From Seiridium cupressi (lineage: Eukaryota > Ascomycota > Sordariomycetes > Amphisphaeriales > Sporocadaceae): DNA of 64,000 nucleotides. This document shows positions 46,216 through 60,200 of this stretch, piece by piece. Positions within the stretch are counted from its first letter, which is position 1. Each line of letters begins with the position of its first letter. Where the stretch lies: positions 372,001-436,000 of the forward strand of contig JARVKI010000015.1 of assembly GCA_036674765.1 (NCBI GenBank). Direction: 5' to 3'. The notes under the pieces are model-generated. The model saw only the letters and a list, made by a program, of their open reading frames with translations, was not told where the DNA came from and did no database searches. The position numbers were made by a program, and so were the translations under genes.

Positions 46216-47394
46216 GGAAAAGCAGAATCTGCTTCGTCGGCTCTCCTGGCGTCATCACATCCATCAGAGTCACTGGTCGAGGAGAGGTCAGCCAAGGTGC
46301 TGACTCCTACCGAGAATCGTCACAACACAAACTCTCCTTGGCACTCCCACGAGAATACTGCACAGAGGTTCATTTCTTTCACTTGTCACCTTGTTTCAGA
46401 TCGAGTGTTTCCTCCCCGAATAATCCTCTAAGCAGAGAACCACTTTCTACGCGTTCGCATTGCACTTTCCGAGTGTATCCACCTCAGCTTTCATGAGCAG
46501 ATAGTGACTGCCCACCCAGTCCCTTTTCAGGCCCCCTCTCAACACTGTCCTCTCTCGCTCATCACTCGATCTTCAGAGCTCTGCTTGTCGTTCCTCCGAA
46601 CATGACAAGCTTAGTCCTCTTAAGGTGAGCTGACGAGTTTCACTCTTGAGGCACAAGTATGAAAGCACTAGGATATACACAAGAAAAGCTCTTGCGCACA
46701 AACCTAATAGACATACTAATGATTTCACAAAACGAGATGAGAATAACAACCAACTTGCATTTTCCCCTCTGGGCTTTGACACTCGCCGGAGTGTGGGCAG
46801 TCCGAGCTCAACAACGACACATCGACGATCATACGAAACGCATAACAGTTTCTTCATTGCGACGTTGCCCGAGATCATCTTCGATGCGCTCGATCGAGAC
46901 GGAAATGGATGCTCTGGCCAGATGTACATAGGAACGTAGTCTAGCTCGAGACCGCCAAGAGAACCTCTTTCATACGTACATATATGAGCAAGTGCCAATC
47001 TTTCAAGCGTGTTGGTGATGCTTATACTCCCTCCAAATTCAGCAAGACGTGATGTTTGTTTGATGCAAAGAGCAGTACCTCTCAAGGAAAATATTATTAA
47101 TCAAGATACTTGATAGCAAGCCCTGGTTGAAGATGAGACAAACGCCGAATTATGCTGGGTATACCGGACCGATGCCGAAAAGCTGATATGACCAAAAGAA
47201 CAGCTCCTTGCAATGCACATTATCCTGAAAGTGACCGCAAATTTGCACTATTCATGACTGCATGCCGTAATATACCAATCTCCCTTCATACTCAATTATG
47301 ATTCCGTCGCATATCTCGTGAGAATTCGTGCATTTGAAAATTTTGTCCCGGCCAGAAGATTTGGAAGATTTCCTTGGGTATAATGGATCACAGC
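46216..47394. other. Convergent 3' intergenic region
   Basis: 1.2 kb between converging genes. A minus-strand frame of 170 codons (46573-47085) overlaps plus-strand frames of 90-97 codons; none has family features. No gene supported. Confidence 0.45.
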
Positions 47395-49429
47395 TTAGGC
47401 CACACCTGGGTTACTGGCATTACTTCCACTGCGTTCGTGGCCGATGCCAAGAACTCGCTGGATACTTCTGCGGATACCCTTACCGCCCGAGTTTCCGTCC
47501 TCTGGTGCTTGATCTCCGATTGCGGTCTCGGCTGCAGCGCTCTCTCGCCGACCCAAGAAGCCGAGGCTCATCCGCCGTCCTGCACTCGACCCGCGACTGT
47601 GCGCTGTGGCATTGTTTTGTTTCTTCTTGCGCACAGCGACCACGGGCACAGATGCATCAGCCGACCGTGGAGGCCACTCGCCGTCACGTTTCCAGCCTAC
47701 CACGCAAGACCGGAGGACATCGGCAAGGTTGACAGGACACGAAGGTGTCAACGAGTGCACAACGATCCTGTCATATAGGCTTGGATACGTGGCCGGGGTG
47801 ATCGAGGCACGCATTGGATTCGCTCGTGGTAGCAGGGGTGGTGCAAGAGGTAGCAGAGTTTCTACCGGGTACAGGGAAGGGTCAGCTCTGGATGGGTTCT
47901 CCTTTGAATCGCCATCTGAGGAAGTGACAGCAGTAGTGTCACCCGACGTTCGGGTAGTCGTGGGCGAGAGTGGCACTCCTGGGGAAACAGGTGGCGTCGT
48001 CGATACAAATCGGAAGAACGACAGACGTCGCGACGGCGACAGTGGGGAGGTCGGAGTTGATGACGGCTTCGGCTTCACGCGAGCGGTCTTTGCATTCGTC
48101 CATGCATCACGGCGTGCATTGAAGCATGCCAGACCCGAATTCCATGCCTCCTCTTCCCGAACTGCCCTTCGCCGATTGGCACGCTTGGCTAGAGCCGTTG
48201 CTTGTACCGTAGGGCCTACTGCGTCGGGCGTGTCAAATCGGTACGCTGAAGGGAATACATGAGAGTCATCGTCGGAGAGGTCTGACCACCATTCCAGCCG
48301 CGATTTGAAGTGTTCTGTGTCCTCTGACACAGTGCTGTAAGTCGAGACAGAATCATCGTCATCGTCATCGTCGTCGTCGTCAAGTTCCTCCACTGCAAGA
48401 TCTTGATGATCATGTGACGGCACCTCATTCGATTCTTCTCCTTCTGATGTCTTGGCGTTCTCAGCAGCAGGATTCAAGACGCTTGGTATTGAGCCATTGG
48501 CAGCTGTGCTTGCCCGCGGCCACTTGAACTCCCAATCGTTCCGTATCCTTTCGGCAAGATACTTTTTGACCGCCTCTTTGTTCTTCACCTTGTCCTTGCT
48601 CACCAGGTCAGCGTCATAGTCGGCCCCCGTGGGTGGGGGGATAGTTTGAGGGCGCAACCTCGCAAGGGGCGATCTGGTGGACTTGTATAGATCCGAAAAC
48701 AGCATCTTGGAAGAGGACGAGGCAGACAACCTCGTCGAGTGCGACACACCGCCAGCGAAGCTAGACGGGAGAGTGTCGCGTGAAGATGATGCAGCAGCGG
48801 GAGGCGAACTTATAGCTTGGCCGGCAGCGGCAGCCCCAGCTAATGCAGAATGCGGGGCAATGACAAGAGCAGTGTCAGTGGCCACTGCCATTGGGGGAGC
48901 GATGGCTGGCTTGGCTGCGGGCTCCAGTCAGTGAACTGTGACCAGGGTTTGGAGGGAAGGCAGGGCTTTTGCGCATTGACAGCCTGGGAAATCACTGGCG
49001 GGGTGGCAGCTCGGCACTATTCGCCTGGAGTACACAACTCAATGTAGGCGATATGAGAAAGGCAATTGCTTCAGGTGATATCACGTTGTGGGTTGCAAGG
49101 CCGGCAGAGGATGCAGAGCCAGAAGAAAGATGCACCATATGACTTCTGGGTAAGGTAGACAGCAGCTGTGACCAACTCCGATGTAGGTAGACTCGAGCCA
49201 GCCTTTGCACTGCTCTGCAAACAAGAGAAAGGGGATGCCAGCAAGAGCAGAGACGAAAGAGACACATGAACCTGCACTTACATTCTTCTCTCATAGCCGC
49301 CGTAGCATCAGTGTCTGCAAGCAGACGCGCGGGTGGTTCGATGACAGTCCCATTCTTTTGACTTTGGGGTGAGATCGACGGGTCGGCCACCAAGGCTGAA
49401 GTTTGATAGGGTGACTCGTCGGAGATCAT
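47395..49429 (-). CDS. Gag1-like clamp domain protein (DUF4050 type)
   Basis: Exon 1 at 49429-49282 and exon 2 at 48914-47395, joined across a 367-nt intron (GTAAGT..CCCGCAG, CTGAC branch site, phase 1), give 555 aa. Start MISDESPYQTSALVADPSIS; the join reads MREE|SKPAIAPP. An ATG at 48891 (residue 58) could serve a shorter form. AVKKYLAERIRNDWEFKWP sits at about 160-180, a run of ten Asp at 228-237, then two blocks I associate with the Gag1-like clamp domain: AWNSGLACFNARRDAW and, near 425-470, YPSLYDRIVVHSLTPSCPVN with VVGWKRDGEWPP. Members are fungal; fission yeast Gag1 is tied to nutrient response. Ser-rich linkers and basic KKKQN and GRRMS patches suggest phosphorylation. Domain assignment is from memory of the motif pattern. 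Confidence 0.7.
48352..48381 (-). repeat. Trinucleotide repeat encoding ten aspartates
   Basis: Ten consecutive GAT/GAC codons on the minus strand (ATC/GTC on the plus strand) inside the Gag1-like gene. Slippage-prone, and likely to vary in length. Confidence 0.85.
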
Positions 49430-50827
49430 GGTCCATAGAGCTCCCAGAAGTGGTTTGACCCCGGGGTAGCCACACGCAGGAACCAAAATGCTCGATTGAG
49501 CCCTTCTCGCCTGCGCGGCTCCTACAAGCGTCGAACAAAGAAAGGGCTGGCTCAGCTAGACGAGGTCCACGGGTGGCACGTGAAGAAGCAAGATAAACAA
49601 GTGGCGCCCAGGAAGCTGATGGTCGAAGCGGAGACTTGGGGTTGTTCTTGGGCAGCAGCAGGGTGATAGGGCCCTATCGTGTGACACAAAATCTGCAAGC
49701 TTCAACTTTCGACGGTCTGGATTCGGTGGGCTTATTCAGGATCGGGAAATACGGTGGAGCGGAGCCGCACACACTGCCTCGTGATTATCTATCGTTCTTC
49801 TGCAGTATCTTGCATTGTCGAGCTAATGTTAGGCTAACTGCGGATCTGTATGTGGAGGCGTTTTAAACATGCGTGGGTTTGCAGCCGTTTCTTCATCTCA
49901 TAATATGCAGCGTTAAGTTGTGGGCGCAGCCAGATTTTAGCCTGCAGCTGGAGATGTAAGTGGGAATTTAGTTAAGTGGCATCTGGCATGTAAGGCATTG
50001 TGGGTCACTTTCGCTACCACAAGCCCCAGGTGTCTTACAACAACAAAGACTTTAGCTGAGATCCTAGTAAATTGGCAGGAAACATATAATTTTCTGCTAG
50101 GCTATAGGACATTTGGCAATTCCTTGTCACGACCAAGGCGACTCCAGCCCAAGATTTGAGCGCTAAATTCCGGATAATGATCAGGGTGAGAAGTTTGATC
50201 AGATATCGCGAGAAGCGCCGCTATGTGCACCCGGCAACTGAGAGGTCTGTGCTCTGGCCTATCTTTCACCGTCTCCAGAGTGAGATAATTGTGGATAGAA
50301 CAAAGCCCAGAGATGCTTGATCCCCCAGTTAACTATACAAATGGATCCTGCGGCAGGGGTTATCGCGGGAGATCTCACCGTCAGTTCGCAGCGTACGATA
50401 TGGCCTACTAGTTTATTAGGTTACTTAAAATATACCACAACCACTCGGCCCGTACAAGTTAGCGCATATTCAAGAATCACAAGTGGACTGGCAACGGCGT
50501 GAATAGGAAAAGGAAATGATAGTTATGCAGGTCAGTCGAATATGGGATAGCATGTCTTCGAACCTGGCCCACACTGAGACAGTTATATAGACCTATATAC
50601 CTCAGGTTACATAATCAAAGACCTTTCTTATGGAGCCTGAAAGCTATTCCAAGCTGTTCTAAAGTCTAAAACAGAACCAAGAGGAAGAAAAAAGAGCAAG
50701 AAATTGGTCCAAATGTGCTTTTCGCGATAAATTGGTAAGATAGAAAGTTACAACTAAATGCTCTGAATTAGGAACACTCAAGCTGTCAGCTGCAACCACA
50801 AGTCGGAGTAACCGAGGCTGCTTTTCC
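49430..50827. other. Intergenic region between two minus-strand genes
   Basis: 1.4 kb, becoming AT-rich after about 49880. It should hold the promoter of the Gag1-like gene and the 3' flank of the F-box-like gene. No other gene or repeat seen. Confidence 0.45.
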
Positions 50828-52014
50828 TCAGAATTGAAAATCAAGATCACGTCCATCGTCACCGTAAGGGACGTATTTGGGTGGTCGGGTCGGGTAGGAC
50901 ATAATTTCTTGCCTACTCAATGGAGGCTTTCCCGTAGGCCAAGCATCTGCTGTGAATATATTCTTTTCGTCGTAGAAGCAATCTTCATCAATAATTCCGC
51001 TCGACGGAATGTCGGTGAACGCGTTGGACATGAGAAGGAGCCTTTCCTGAAGAACCGTCTGAATCGCCGAGTACAAGGTCTCCTGCTGTTCGGAGAAATC
51101 GGGCTGGCTTTGTCGCGCCGCGTTGATAATTATTGGTTTGCCGAGGCGAGGGGACTCCTGAATAAGGTATTTGAGCTGGGCTGGATCTAATTTCATGTAC
51201 GTGCTCACAATATCCTTTGTGCGCCAGTCATCCCAGCCCCACGGGACACGGTCCCAGTCCTGAGATCGCATAAGTAATACTTCAACAAACTAAGGCCTTT
51301 GGAGCTTACCTTGCATGATATAGAGGAACAGACGTCGCGCTGGACCGCGCCACGAAGAGTCTCCCAGAGATCTTCAAGCTCCCGGATCTCGATGGAACTC
51401 ATCAGGCGTAGATGGTATAGCCTGTCGTCCGTTTCTAAAATTCTCGGCAAGAAGGGAGAACGAGCGTATTTTCCATGAAAGCACTCCGAGTAAAGCCACC
51501 ATCTAGCAATGGCCTTGCGTAATCGGTGCTCCTCACTGGGCTTTAAACAACGAGTGTCCTCGGGGGTTTTATGCCATCTGAGCCTTGGGTACACCTCCAC
51601 CCACCAGTCTACGATCTTCATCATGTTCCACAGACGATCAAGATCCTGAATTCCCAAGATGATCTTTCGAGGGCAGATGAGCTTCCCGTCCCGGAAAGCC
51701 ACTGCAGACTGGATAAAGTCGATATGCTTATCGGGGCCCCGACCCACGTCGACGCTGATCCGGCGAGGATGTAGCATGGCATCTGCCGAAAAGTCTCTCT
51801 TGTCGATGGTGTAGAGGAGAAGCATGGGATCTAACTCGACCGTCCTAAGAAGGACAGCCGTCATGATGCTTGCCCGGTTCCCTTGGAAGATCCCGCAAAG
51901 CTTCTTGTTGGATAGGGCAAAGGCTGTGAGTTCACTCACGCCCATGTTCTTCATCATCTCCAAAATAAGCTCTGCAGGCAAAAGCTCGAACGGGCGTACA
52001 ATCTGAGAAGCCAT
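50828..52014 (-). CDS. F-box-like protein, 378 aa
   Basis: Two exons on the minus strand, 52014-51310 and 51259-50828, with a 50-nt intron (GTAAGC..CTCAG, phase 0, SCK|DWDRVPWGWDDWR). The start MASQIVRPFELL is preferred over an ATG nine codons upstream because the F-box-like motif begins at once: PFELLPAELILEMMKNMGVS, then ELTAFALSNKKLCGIF (about 8-43). F-box proteins bind Skp1 and recruit substrates to SCF ubiquitin ligases. The rest, about 330 residues with several Trp (WWVEVYPRLRW, ARWWLYSECF), holds no recognisable repeat. This is the typical form of the lineage-expanded F-box proteins of filamentous fungi, whose targets are unknown. It lies in an AT-rich neighbourhood, divergent from BRX1. 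Confidence 0.75.
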
Positions 52015-52889
52015 GACTGTTATGTACCTGCGATCTCGCAATGTATGTTGATAACTTGCGTTATCTTTACCCTCAAGAGGGCTTCGGAAACCTGTTGGAT
52101 CTGGAAGTTGATGAGCCTTGATCGAATGTTATGGTGGGATGCGAATCGAAATGTACCTGAGATCCCTGTTTTCCCTCGTGTGTTTAAGCAGCACCGCAAG
52201 CGATGAATGCCCAACCCTCGATTATAAAGATTGGAGCGCAAAGAGTATACTTTGCAGCACCACGACCCTTTTCACACTTTACTCCTGTAGACTTTCTACG
52301 GAACGAAATGCAGTAAAAGCACTTCACTTGACCTACGACCCCTGAGATCGGGGCGAAAGAAGGAGCAAGTAAACTAATGACAAGGTCTGGATAGTTCCCC
52401 CAAACACTTGCAGTGCTCACCTCTCGAAATAATCAAGAGGTGATTAGTGCAATATGCTTAATCAATGTGCACCCCTCCTTTGGGACTATCCAATATGGGA
52501 GAGATGTACTTAGACATCATCGTTGGCGGTTGTTTCGTCACCTTGAAGGCGTGGTGGCGTGGTTGTTCTGCCATGATTGTGAGGTTGAAGAGAAAAGGAC
52601 AAACACGGCTTCTTGACTCACGCGACTCACCGTATTAACAATGCCAGTACCGTGGCAGACGTGCTTCCCCTGTACGCCCGGACTCGGAATATCCCGAGCC
52701 CGCACATTCTTCTAACTAAACCAATTCTTAGTGCCTGTTGGTGATTTGAGGAATCGCACCAGCCACAACTTAGCGCCACTTTGGCGATAAGCAACCCACT
52801 TCCCCAAAAAAAAAAGTTCCAACCAACGCTGCATCACCTTTGCTTCGAAGCATCTGATTCTTCCTACGAATTCGTGAAGTACTGCAACA
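52015..52889. other. Divergent promoter between the F-box-like gene and BRX1
   Basis: 875 bp between divergent starts. An A-rich run (52803-52815) lies about 75 bp before the BRX1 start. No further gene seen. Confidence 0.45.
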
Positions 52890-54127
52890 ATGGCTGCAGT
52901 CTACAAATCGCTCTCGAAAGGGAGCAGCAGCCAGAAGGCTGAGGCGCCCGCCAACGGCGTCAGAAAAAACAAACAAAGAGTACTCATCCTCTCGTCTCGC
53001 GGGGTTACATATGTGCGTTTATCGCATCACCACGACCTGGACGTCATGGTCATGCCTTGCTAATATTTTGTGCTGCTAGAGACACCGACACCTCCTCAAT
53101 GATCTGGCAAACTTCATGCCCCACGGCAGAAAAGATGCCAAGTTCGACTCGAAGAAAAATCTATATGTTCTGAACGAAGGTGCGACTTCATGTTGAATCC
53201 TTGCAAGGATGTTTGCAACATCATTAACACCTGACTAGTTTCCGAGCTCTACAACTGCAACAACTGCATGTTCTTCGAAGCGCGCAAAGGCCAGGATCTC
53301 TATCTGTGGTTGAGCAAGGTCCCCAATGGTATGCGAGTCCCATACGTTTATGCTCAGGGAGTAATACTGACCTCTTGCTGTCACCAGGCCCGACCGTCAA
53401 GATGCACGTTCAGAACTGTATGCTATTCCAACAAACACCCGAACAGGACCGGACTATTGGCTGACACGGGACTGATAGTACACACTGCCGATGAACTCAA
53501 TTTTACCGGCAACTGCTTAAAGGGTTCGAGACCGATTCTTTCCTTCGACGCCGCATTTGACGAGCAGCCACACCTCAAGGTCATCAAGGAGCTCCTGTTC
53601 CATTCACTAGGCGTCCCAGAAAAAGCAAGGAAAAGCAAGCCCTTCATCGACCGAGTCATGGGATTCACGTTTGCAGATGGAAAGATTTGGGTTCGCAATT
53701 AGTACGTTTCCGCTATCCTGCCACCATGATTGAAGTCGAAAGCTAACATGGCTTCGCAAATAGCCAAATTAACGAGGTCGAGTCGTCGAAGGGCAAAGAA
53801 GGAGAAGAGACGGGGGCTGCTGCGTCAACGAAGGGCAAGACTAAGGAGACAGACATCCAATTAGTTGAGATCGGGCCCAGATTTGTGCTTCAACCTATTA
53901 TCATACAGGAAGGAAGTTTCGGCGGTCCGATTATCTACGAGAACCGAGAGTTCGTTTCGCCGAACCAGATCAGAGCCGATGTGCGGAGGAAGTCTGCTAG
54001 CAAACACAACGCTAGAGCAGAGCAGTATGTGGAGAGATTGGCGAGAAAGGGGGATCTTGGTCTACGTACGAGTGGTGGCAAGCAAGTGGAGCCCGATGCC
54101 CTCGACAAGAGAGCATTGCTTGCTTAG
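52890..54127 (+). CDS. BRX1: Ribosome biogenesis protein BRX1 (Brix domain)
   Basis: Nucleolar factor for assembly of the 60S ribosomal subunit. Six exons: 52890-53012, 53080-53179, 53239-53328, 53388-53417, 53479-53701 and 53764-54127; introns are 59-67 nt and exon 4 is only 30 nt. Phases close to 309 aa. Basic head MAAVYKSLSKGSS with KNKQRVLILSSRGV; the Brix fold follows with RHRHLLNDLANFMPHGRKD, LYNCNNCMFFEARKGQDLYL, KMHVQNLHTADELNFTGNC, LKGSRPILSFD and the C-terminal half around IDRVMGFTFADGKIWVRNYQ. A Glu/Lys-rich insert (about 205-225) lies just after the last splice. The C-terminus is basic. The family usually has NLHTMDEL; here the splice gives NLHTADEL, which is acceptable. Confidence 0.95.
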
Positions 54128-54826
54128 AACTGCGACTCTGGCTTTGCGGCGTTTCGGTGTTAGGATCCATTTGCAATGCATGGCACAAAAGTCGGATGAT
54201 ACCTCTGTAGGCTATGGTCGTTAGCTCCCGGCATATGCATAATCAAGTGCCTGCCACGTACTCATGCGGTCTTGACTTTCGCTCTGTTTCAATTGGACCG
54301 TGCCGGCGGAAATTACCCTTGTTTTTAAATCTTCACGCCTGAGACTTGCCATCAACTACAAGTCAAGATCCTTCTCATGCAAGAACACGAATAGATGAAT
54401 CATCTTTCCTGAACCTAATCCATATCGTGGTGCAAGAGAGTCGCTCGGGTTCTGAAGCCTCAGGTAGCTGACTTGTCCAGATTACCCATTTCCGCTTTCG
54501 GAAATAGCTAGATGGGTATTGAATGTTGCACAACATATTGATGACCGAGTATATGTATATCTTCGGTCATCCATAAAACAACCACCAATGCTACATGGGT
54601 TCATGGGGAACGTGTAACTCTTCATGTGTAATCATTAAATGAAATACGGATAGGTGACAATGAGGTCCTCTGGATTCCAAGTCTCCTTCCGAGTGCCGCA
54701 GCACCCTGCCACAGAGGCACAACACAAGACAAAAATCACATGTATGACGCCGTAACTCATCATTCCAGCCCTAGGACCATTCTCAACAGGAACATTATGA
54801 GATATAGCCCGCCTTGACACGGTAAA
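54128..54826. other. Convergent 3' intergenic region
   Basis: 700 bp between BRX1 and the Rab gene, both ending here. No gene or repeat seen. Confidence 0.5.
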
Positions 54827-55774
<948 letters not shown>

Positions 55775-57285
55775 GGCGGGCAATTAGTTTCTGGTTGAGG
55801 AGAGAATGTCTGTTGATGAGGAAGTGGAGGGTGGGATGTTCAGGAGTCTCAAAGCGTCAACGGAATGCGGGTCGTGTTTGGTTGCCCCAACTGTTATCGA
55901 GGTCGATAAAGAATCGAATGGAGAGTCCAGAGTGTAGAGTCGGGCTCCAGGTAGCTAACAGCCACTAGATATCAAGGTCGTGTGGGTTGTCTGGAAGCCT
56001 AGCCAGGATCCAAGTATGCCAAGTCAGAATGAGACAGAGTTCGAGTCGACTGTGTCTATTGCGGCAGCCTCAAATCACAAGCGTTGACGTTTTGGATTTT
56101 GGACGTTCGTGGTCCAGATGTCGGTCAGCCAGGTCGAAGATTGACCGCATGCAAAAGTGCCTGGTCTCGGTGGGTGGCTTTGGCCTTTGTTACTGGGGTT
56201 ATTGACTTATTGAGCTGGGATCTTGCTCAGGGACGTGATCCACAGCAGACATTCAGGGCTTGCGAATGCTGGCCGGAGGTGATAATGACAGCTAACAAGG
56301 CCCCTTGTGCTTGATTCCGCCGCCTGTCTCAGTGGGCCTGAGCCACTTTGACCCCACCTTCGCGCTGAGCACCTGTGCGACAGCTGGCTGCACGGCGTCC
56401 CTACATTAGCCCAGGCCAGTGGCTCAGGTTCTTTCCCCCCATTCCCAAGCCTGGCCGGGAGCTTTACATGCAGCGGGAGCACTTGCATCCAATCGAGCGT
56501 CTCCATCCCATCCCATCCATCCATCGAATGAGTTGCTTACTTGTTGCACGGCCGAGTGCAGTGAAAGTCGGTTCGTGTAGCAGTATTGCCTGCTGCTTCC
56601 TGCGTCGTCACCGGTGTCACAACATCCAGATCATATGCAGACCTATATCAGTCACATAACACGCGTCGAACAAGTTCCAGGAGAACAGATGAGTCGGCTT
56701 TGACGCTCCAGTTATCACACTTTATCACGTAATTACTTGTTCATTCATCAAAATCGTGATTCTAAGAAATCTTGGGCTTTCCAGGTTCTGCCACACCTTT
56801 CACTGACACTTTACTACGTGTTTGTAAGTCGCGTCCGTCAACAATCTCATACGACGCGAGGAATCTTAACTTTCGCCGGTATACTCATCCGGCCTACTAA
56901 GGTACCCCATTTGAGCTTCATTTGAGGGAGCTTAATAGTTAATAAGGACGTTTGCTGCAAGTGGAGAGAGCAAGTTTCAAATGCTGGTGGCCAGAGCAGG
57001 CACGACGGGCAAGACTTCCCAGACTTCCTAGACTTCAAACAATTCCAATAGTCAGCTTTCAAACCTGTTGCGAACAATTTGTCTCGCAGACCCACGTCCC
57101 AGCACAATTCCTTCACCACAAATTACGTTCTAGTATCGACTTTCTCTTCGACTATCTACCTCGATTGAGAGCACGGCCTTGAGAGCCGCTGGGTATGGAA
57201 TCGTACGCCTGTGCCTGTTGTTCTGGCCAAGCAAGCTAGATAAGTTGTGCTGACCCAATCTGGCACTGCATGTCCGGCCTAAGAC
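55775..57285. other. Divergent promoter between the Rab GTPase and the chromodomain gene
   Basis: 1.5 kb. A short CCATC/CCAT repeat lies at about 56507-56525. Overlapping frames on both strands are short and featureless. No gene supported. Confidence 0.45.
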
Positions 57286-60200
57286 ATGGCTACGCCAACC
57301 GAGCATTGGCCTTCCCTCTTTGTGAGTGGCAATGAAGAGTGCGATGTGGATGATGATAGTATCTCTCTGACCTCTACTCTTGATTCGGAACATGATTCGG
57401 ATGAAGAATTTGTGGTCGAAGCTATTTTGGCGGAAAGGCCTCATGAGAATCCAACCCGAAAGGGCGAAAACCAATACCTCGTCCTATGGGAAAATTACCC
57501 CTTGCATCGCGGGACCTGGGAGGGTATTGACAACCTCTCGGACGAACTCTACCAGCAATGGTACGAGCAGAGAGACCGGGAAATCCGTGAAAAGCGAGTT
57601 CCGTTTGATGTTCGACAATATGAAAAAGCTCTTGTTGAGGAAGACAAACGCAAAGCCGCTCGACATGCATTGCGCAATGCCAAACGACAGAGACTTCATT
57701 TACCCATGACGGAGCCACTTCCTGCCGATGCTACCGATATGCAGTTTGCACCTACGACCAAGGTGGAATCGGAGTCTGACGATGAAGCCATGGCAACCGA
57801 CAGTGATTGCCGGATCAGCAACATAACTACGCAAGTAGCATCCCCAGAAGTCGCGTCGCCTGAGTTGTATCCCAATCTGGAGCGAGCGCCTCTTCATGAA
57901 GAGATTTTACCACAAAAACGGCACTCCTCATCAAATCAAGCACGGCCAAACGGACGGCAGGCCACAGCCAGAAAGCCCAGCGAGGACGAGTCAAGTACGG
58001 CTAGAGGAGCAACTGCTTCGGTCAAGCCCCCAACTGTGGCGCCTTCTGCGAGCCTGGCCAACAAATTTGGAAAGCGGTTGAAAGCTACGCGATCAATCGT
58101 CCCCAAGCCTTTGCTTCAAAAACAGAGTACAGTTGCGGGCACGAGTGTCGTGAGAAGTACAACCTCTGTACGAAAGATACGGAAACCGCGGACTAATCTG
58201 AAGGACGCCATGATGGACCCAACAAAGGCGCCCAAATTCATGAATAACATGCACCGTGTCAACCAGCTGAGAAAGAAAGGTCGAGAATTAAACGATGCTG
58301 CTCCAACAGACCCGTCAGCCATCCCCGCTGGATATTTCATTACAACTGATCCGCCTCAGCGAAAGCTCGGCAACGGCTCGGACAACCAGACCACCGCTCA
58401 GCTACCTTCAGCAATAGCGCCGTTGACAGGTCCAAAGAAGGCTCGAAGTGGGAAAACAGTTCGCTTCATGGAAGATAGCACATTCATCCCTAGTGCCACA
58501 CACGATTTGCCAGAAGCCCGTGCCGGAGCCAGTGTGAAAAAGGTGCCTTTCCAGTCTTATCAGCAAAGAGCTACCTCCCAAACTATTGCGAAAACAGTCT
58601 CTTTTGGTTCTGCAGTGTCACGATCACTTCGGGTCGAATTTTATAACATCCCCCGCAGTTCTTCAAGCGATTGGCTGCAGCACTTTTTAAGCGAGGAAGC
58701 CGTGTGTTTCCAATCAGTCTGCTCATCCGCAGATTTCTTGTCCGGAAACACGCTGTATGATATACAGGATTCTCAAGCAAAGCTCGCATCCGGCAAACTG
58801 ACTTCCACAGTACCGGAAGCTCAAGCCGCTTTAGAAACGGTGGGGTCGAATTTACAAGGAGGAGCATCGGCCTTGTATGCTGCATATCCAAGCTATTCCA
58901 TATTGGCCTTCCCTCCTCAATGTCCAGCATGGGAACCCCTCTCGAGCTCGTTAGAAGGCGCTTGGATGGATACGCTCAGGTATCTAGTCTTCAAGCCAAG
59001 ATACTCTCTACAGCTAGAGCACTATCCTGCACTATCCAGTGTTGAAACAAGTGTGGTCACAAATTCTGTCCACCTCCGGATGCAATTACTAGAGCGGCTT
59101 GCAGAGTTTGACTACAACATACTGCTAGCTCCTTCAGCCGGTGAAAAACATGTCTTCTTTCTATTATTCTATCCATCAGAGACGAGCGTGTTTCATACGT
59201 TGTCACTCTGGCTCAGAGCATGTCGACCCGATTGTCACATTTTCCACAGCCAAGAACCAGGAGCATGGAACGCGTACCAAGAAGGAACAAAATCAGGCGC
59301 CGTGATACTCCATGAATCTGTCGAGAAGAATATCAGAAACATTCCTAGGTTGTGGGATATGCTCAAGCACGGCGCTCACACTTTCTGGAGTTTCTCTTCG
59401 TCTGATCATGAGGCAGCCTTGCGGTCGCTTGATGGAGACAACCAACTCATATCAGGCTTGCCGACGCAATTGAAGCTGACACAGTTATTTCCCGCCGGAC
59501 GGGCATTTTTGATAACACCAAGCTTCGTACTCTCTCAGCCAGGGAAATTCTGCTTGTTTCTTGAATGGTTCAAAAAGAGGGCGGTCATTGCCCCATGCGT
59601 TCTTGTGGTCTGCGCAGACTTCTCAAAGCATCTCTTTGACCTAGCCATGGAAAAGGTGCGTGAATGCCACAACTTTCGAAAGAAGAATTCCAATGACCTG
59701 CTGCTTAAGAACTTGGCCTCGTCACAGGGTTTGTCTCAGAAGGACCACGAATATAGAGTGCGGGCCTGGCAGCTGATCAGCGACCTGAGTGATCCGTCAC
59801 ACTGTGGATTCAAGTCACATGAAGAACCGCCCGAGGACATTCGCAAGATCGTTTGGGCTGATGATCTTATCGCACCAGACGACGAACAGAGCCTCGTTAA
59901 CTGGTATGGCGCATGGTCAATGACAAGGCTTGACACCTATCGCAAATTTTACGTTCTTGGCTCGAATGCAGACGGTATCGAGCAGGCCAGCCGAATGGTG
60001 CCTGTACCCAACTACCTAGCAGGAGTGGCCAACGACCCCGATAAAGTAGCCCGCGAGGAGTTATTAGCCACCACACCTGCTCTGAATGCGTTTCAAAGCA
60101 ACATGTTTGGCGGAGATCGGGCGGTGGATTTTGTGCCATGGTTCAATAAATTCAATCACCTAAAGGGGACATCCACATTTTGGATGTTCTTCAAAGCCAT

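Noticed and set aside
46573..47085. 170-codon minus-strand frame between converging genes
   Set aside because: Composition looks random and plus-strand frames overlap it; no family features.
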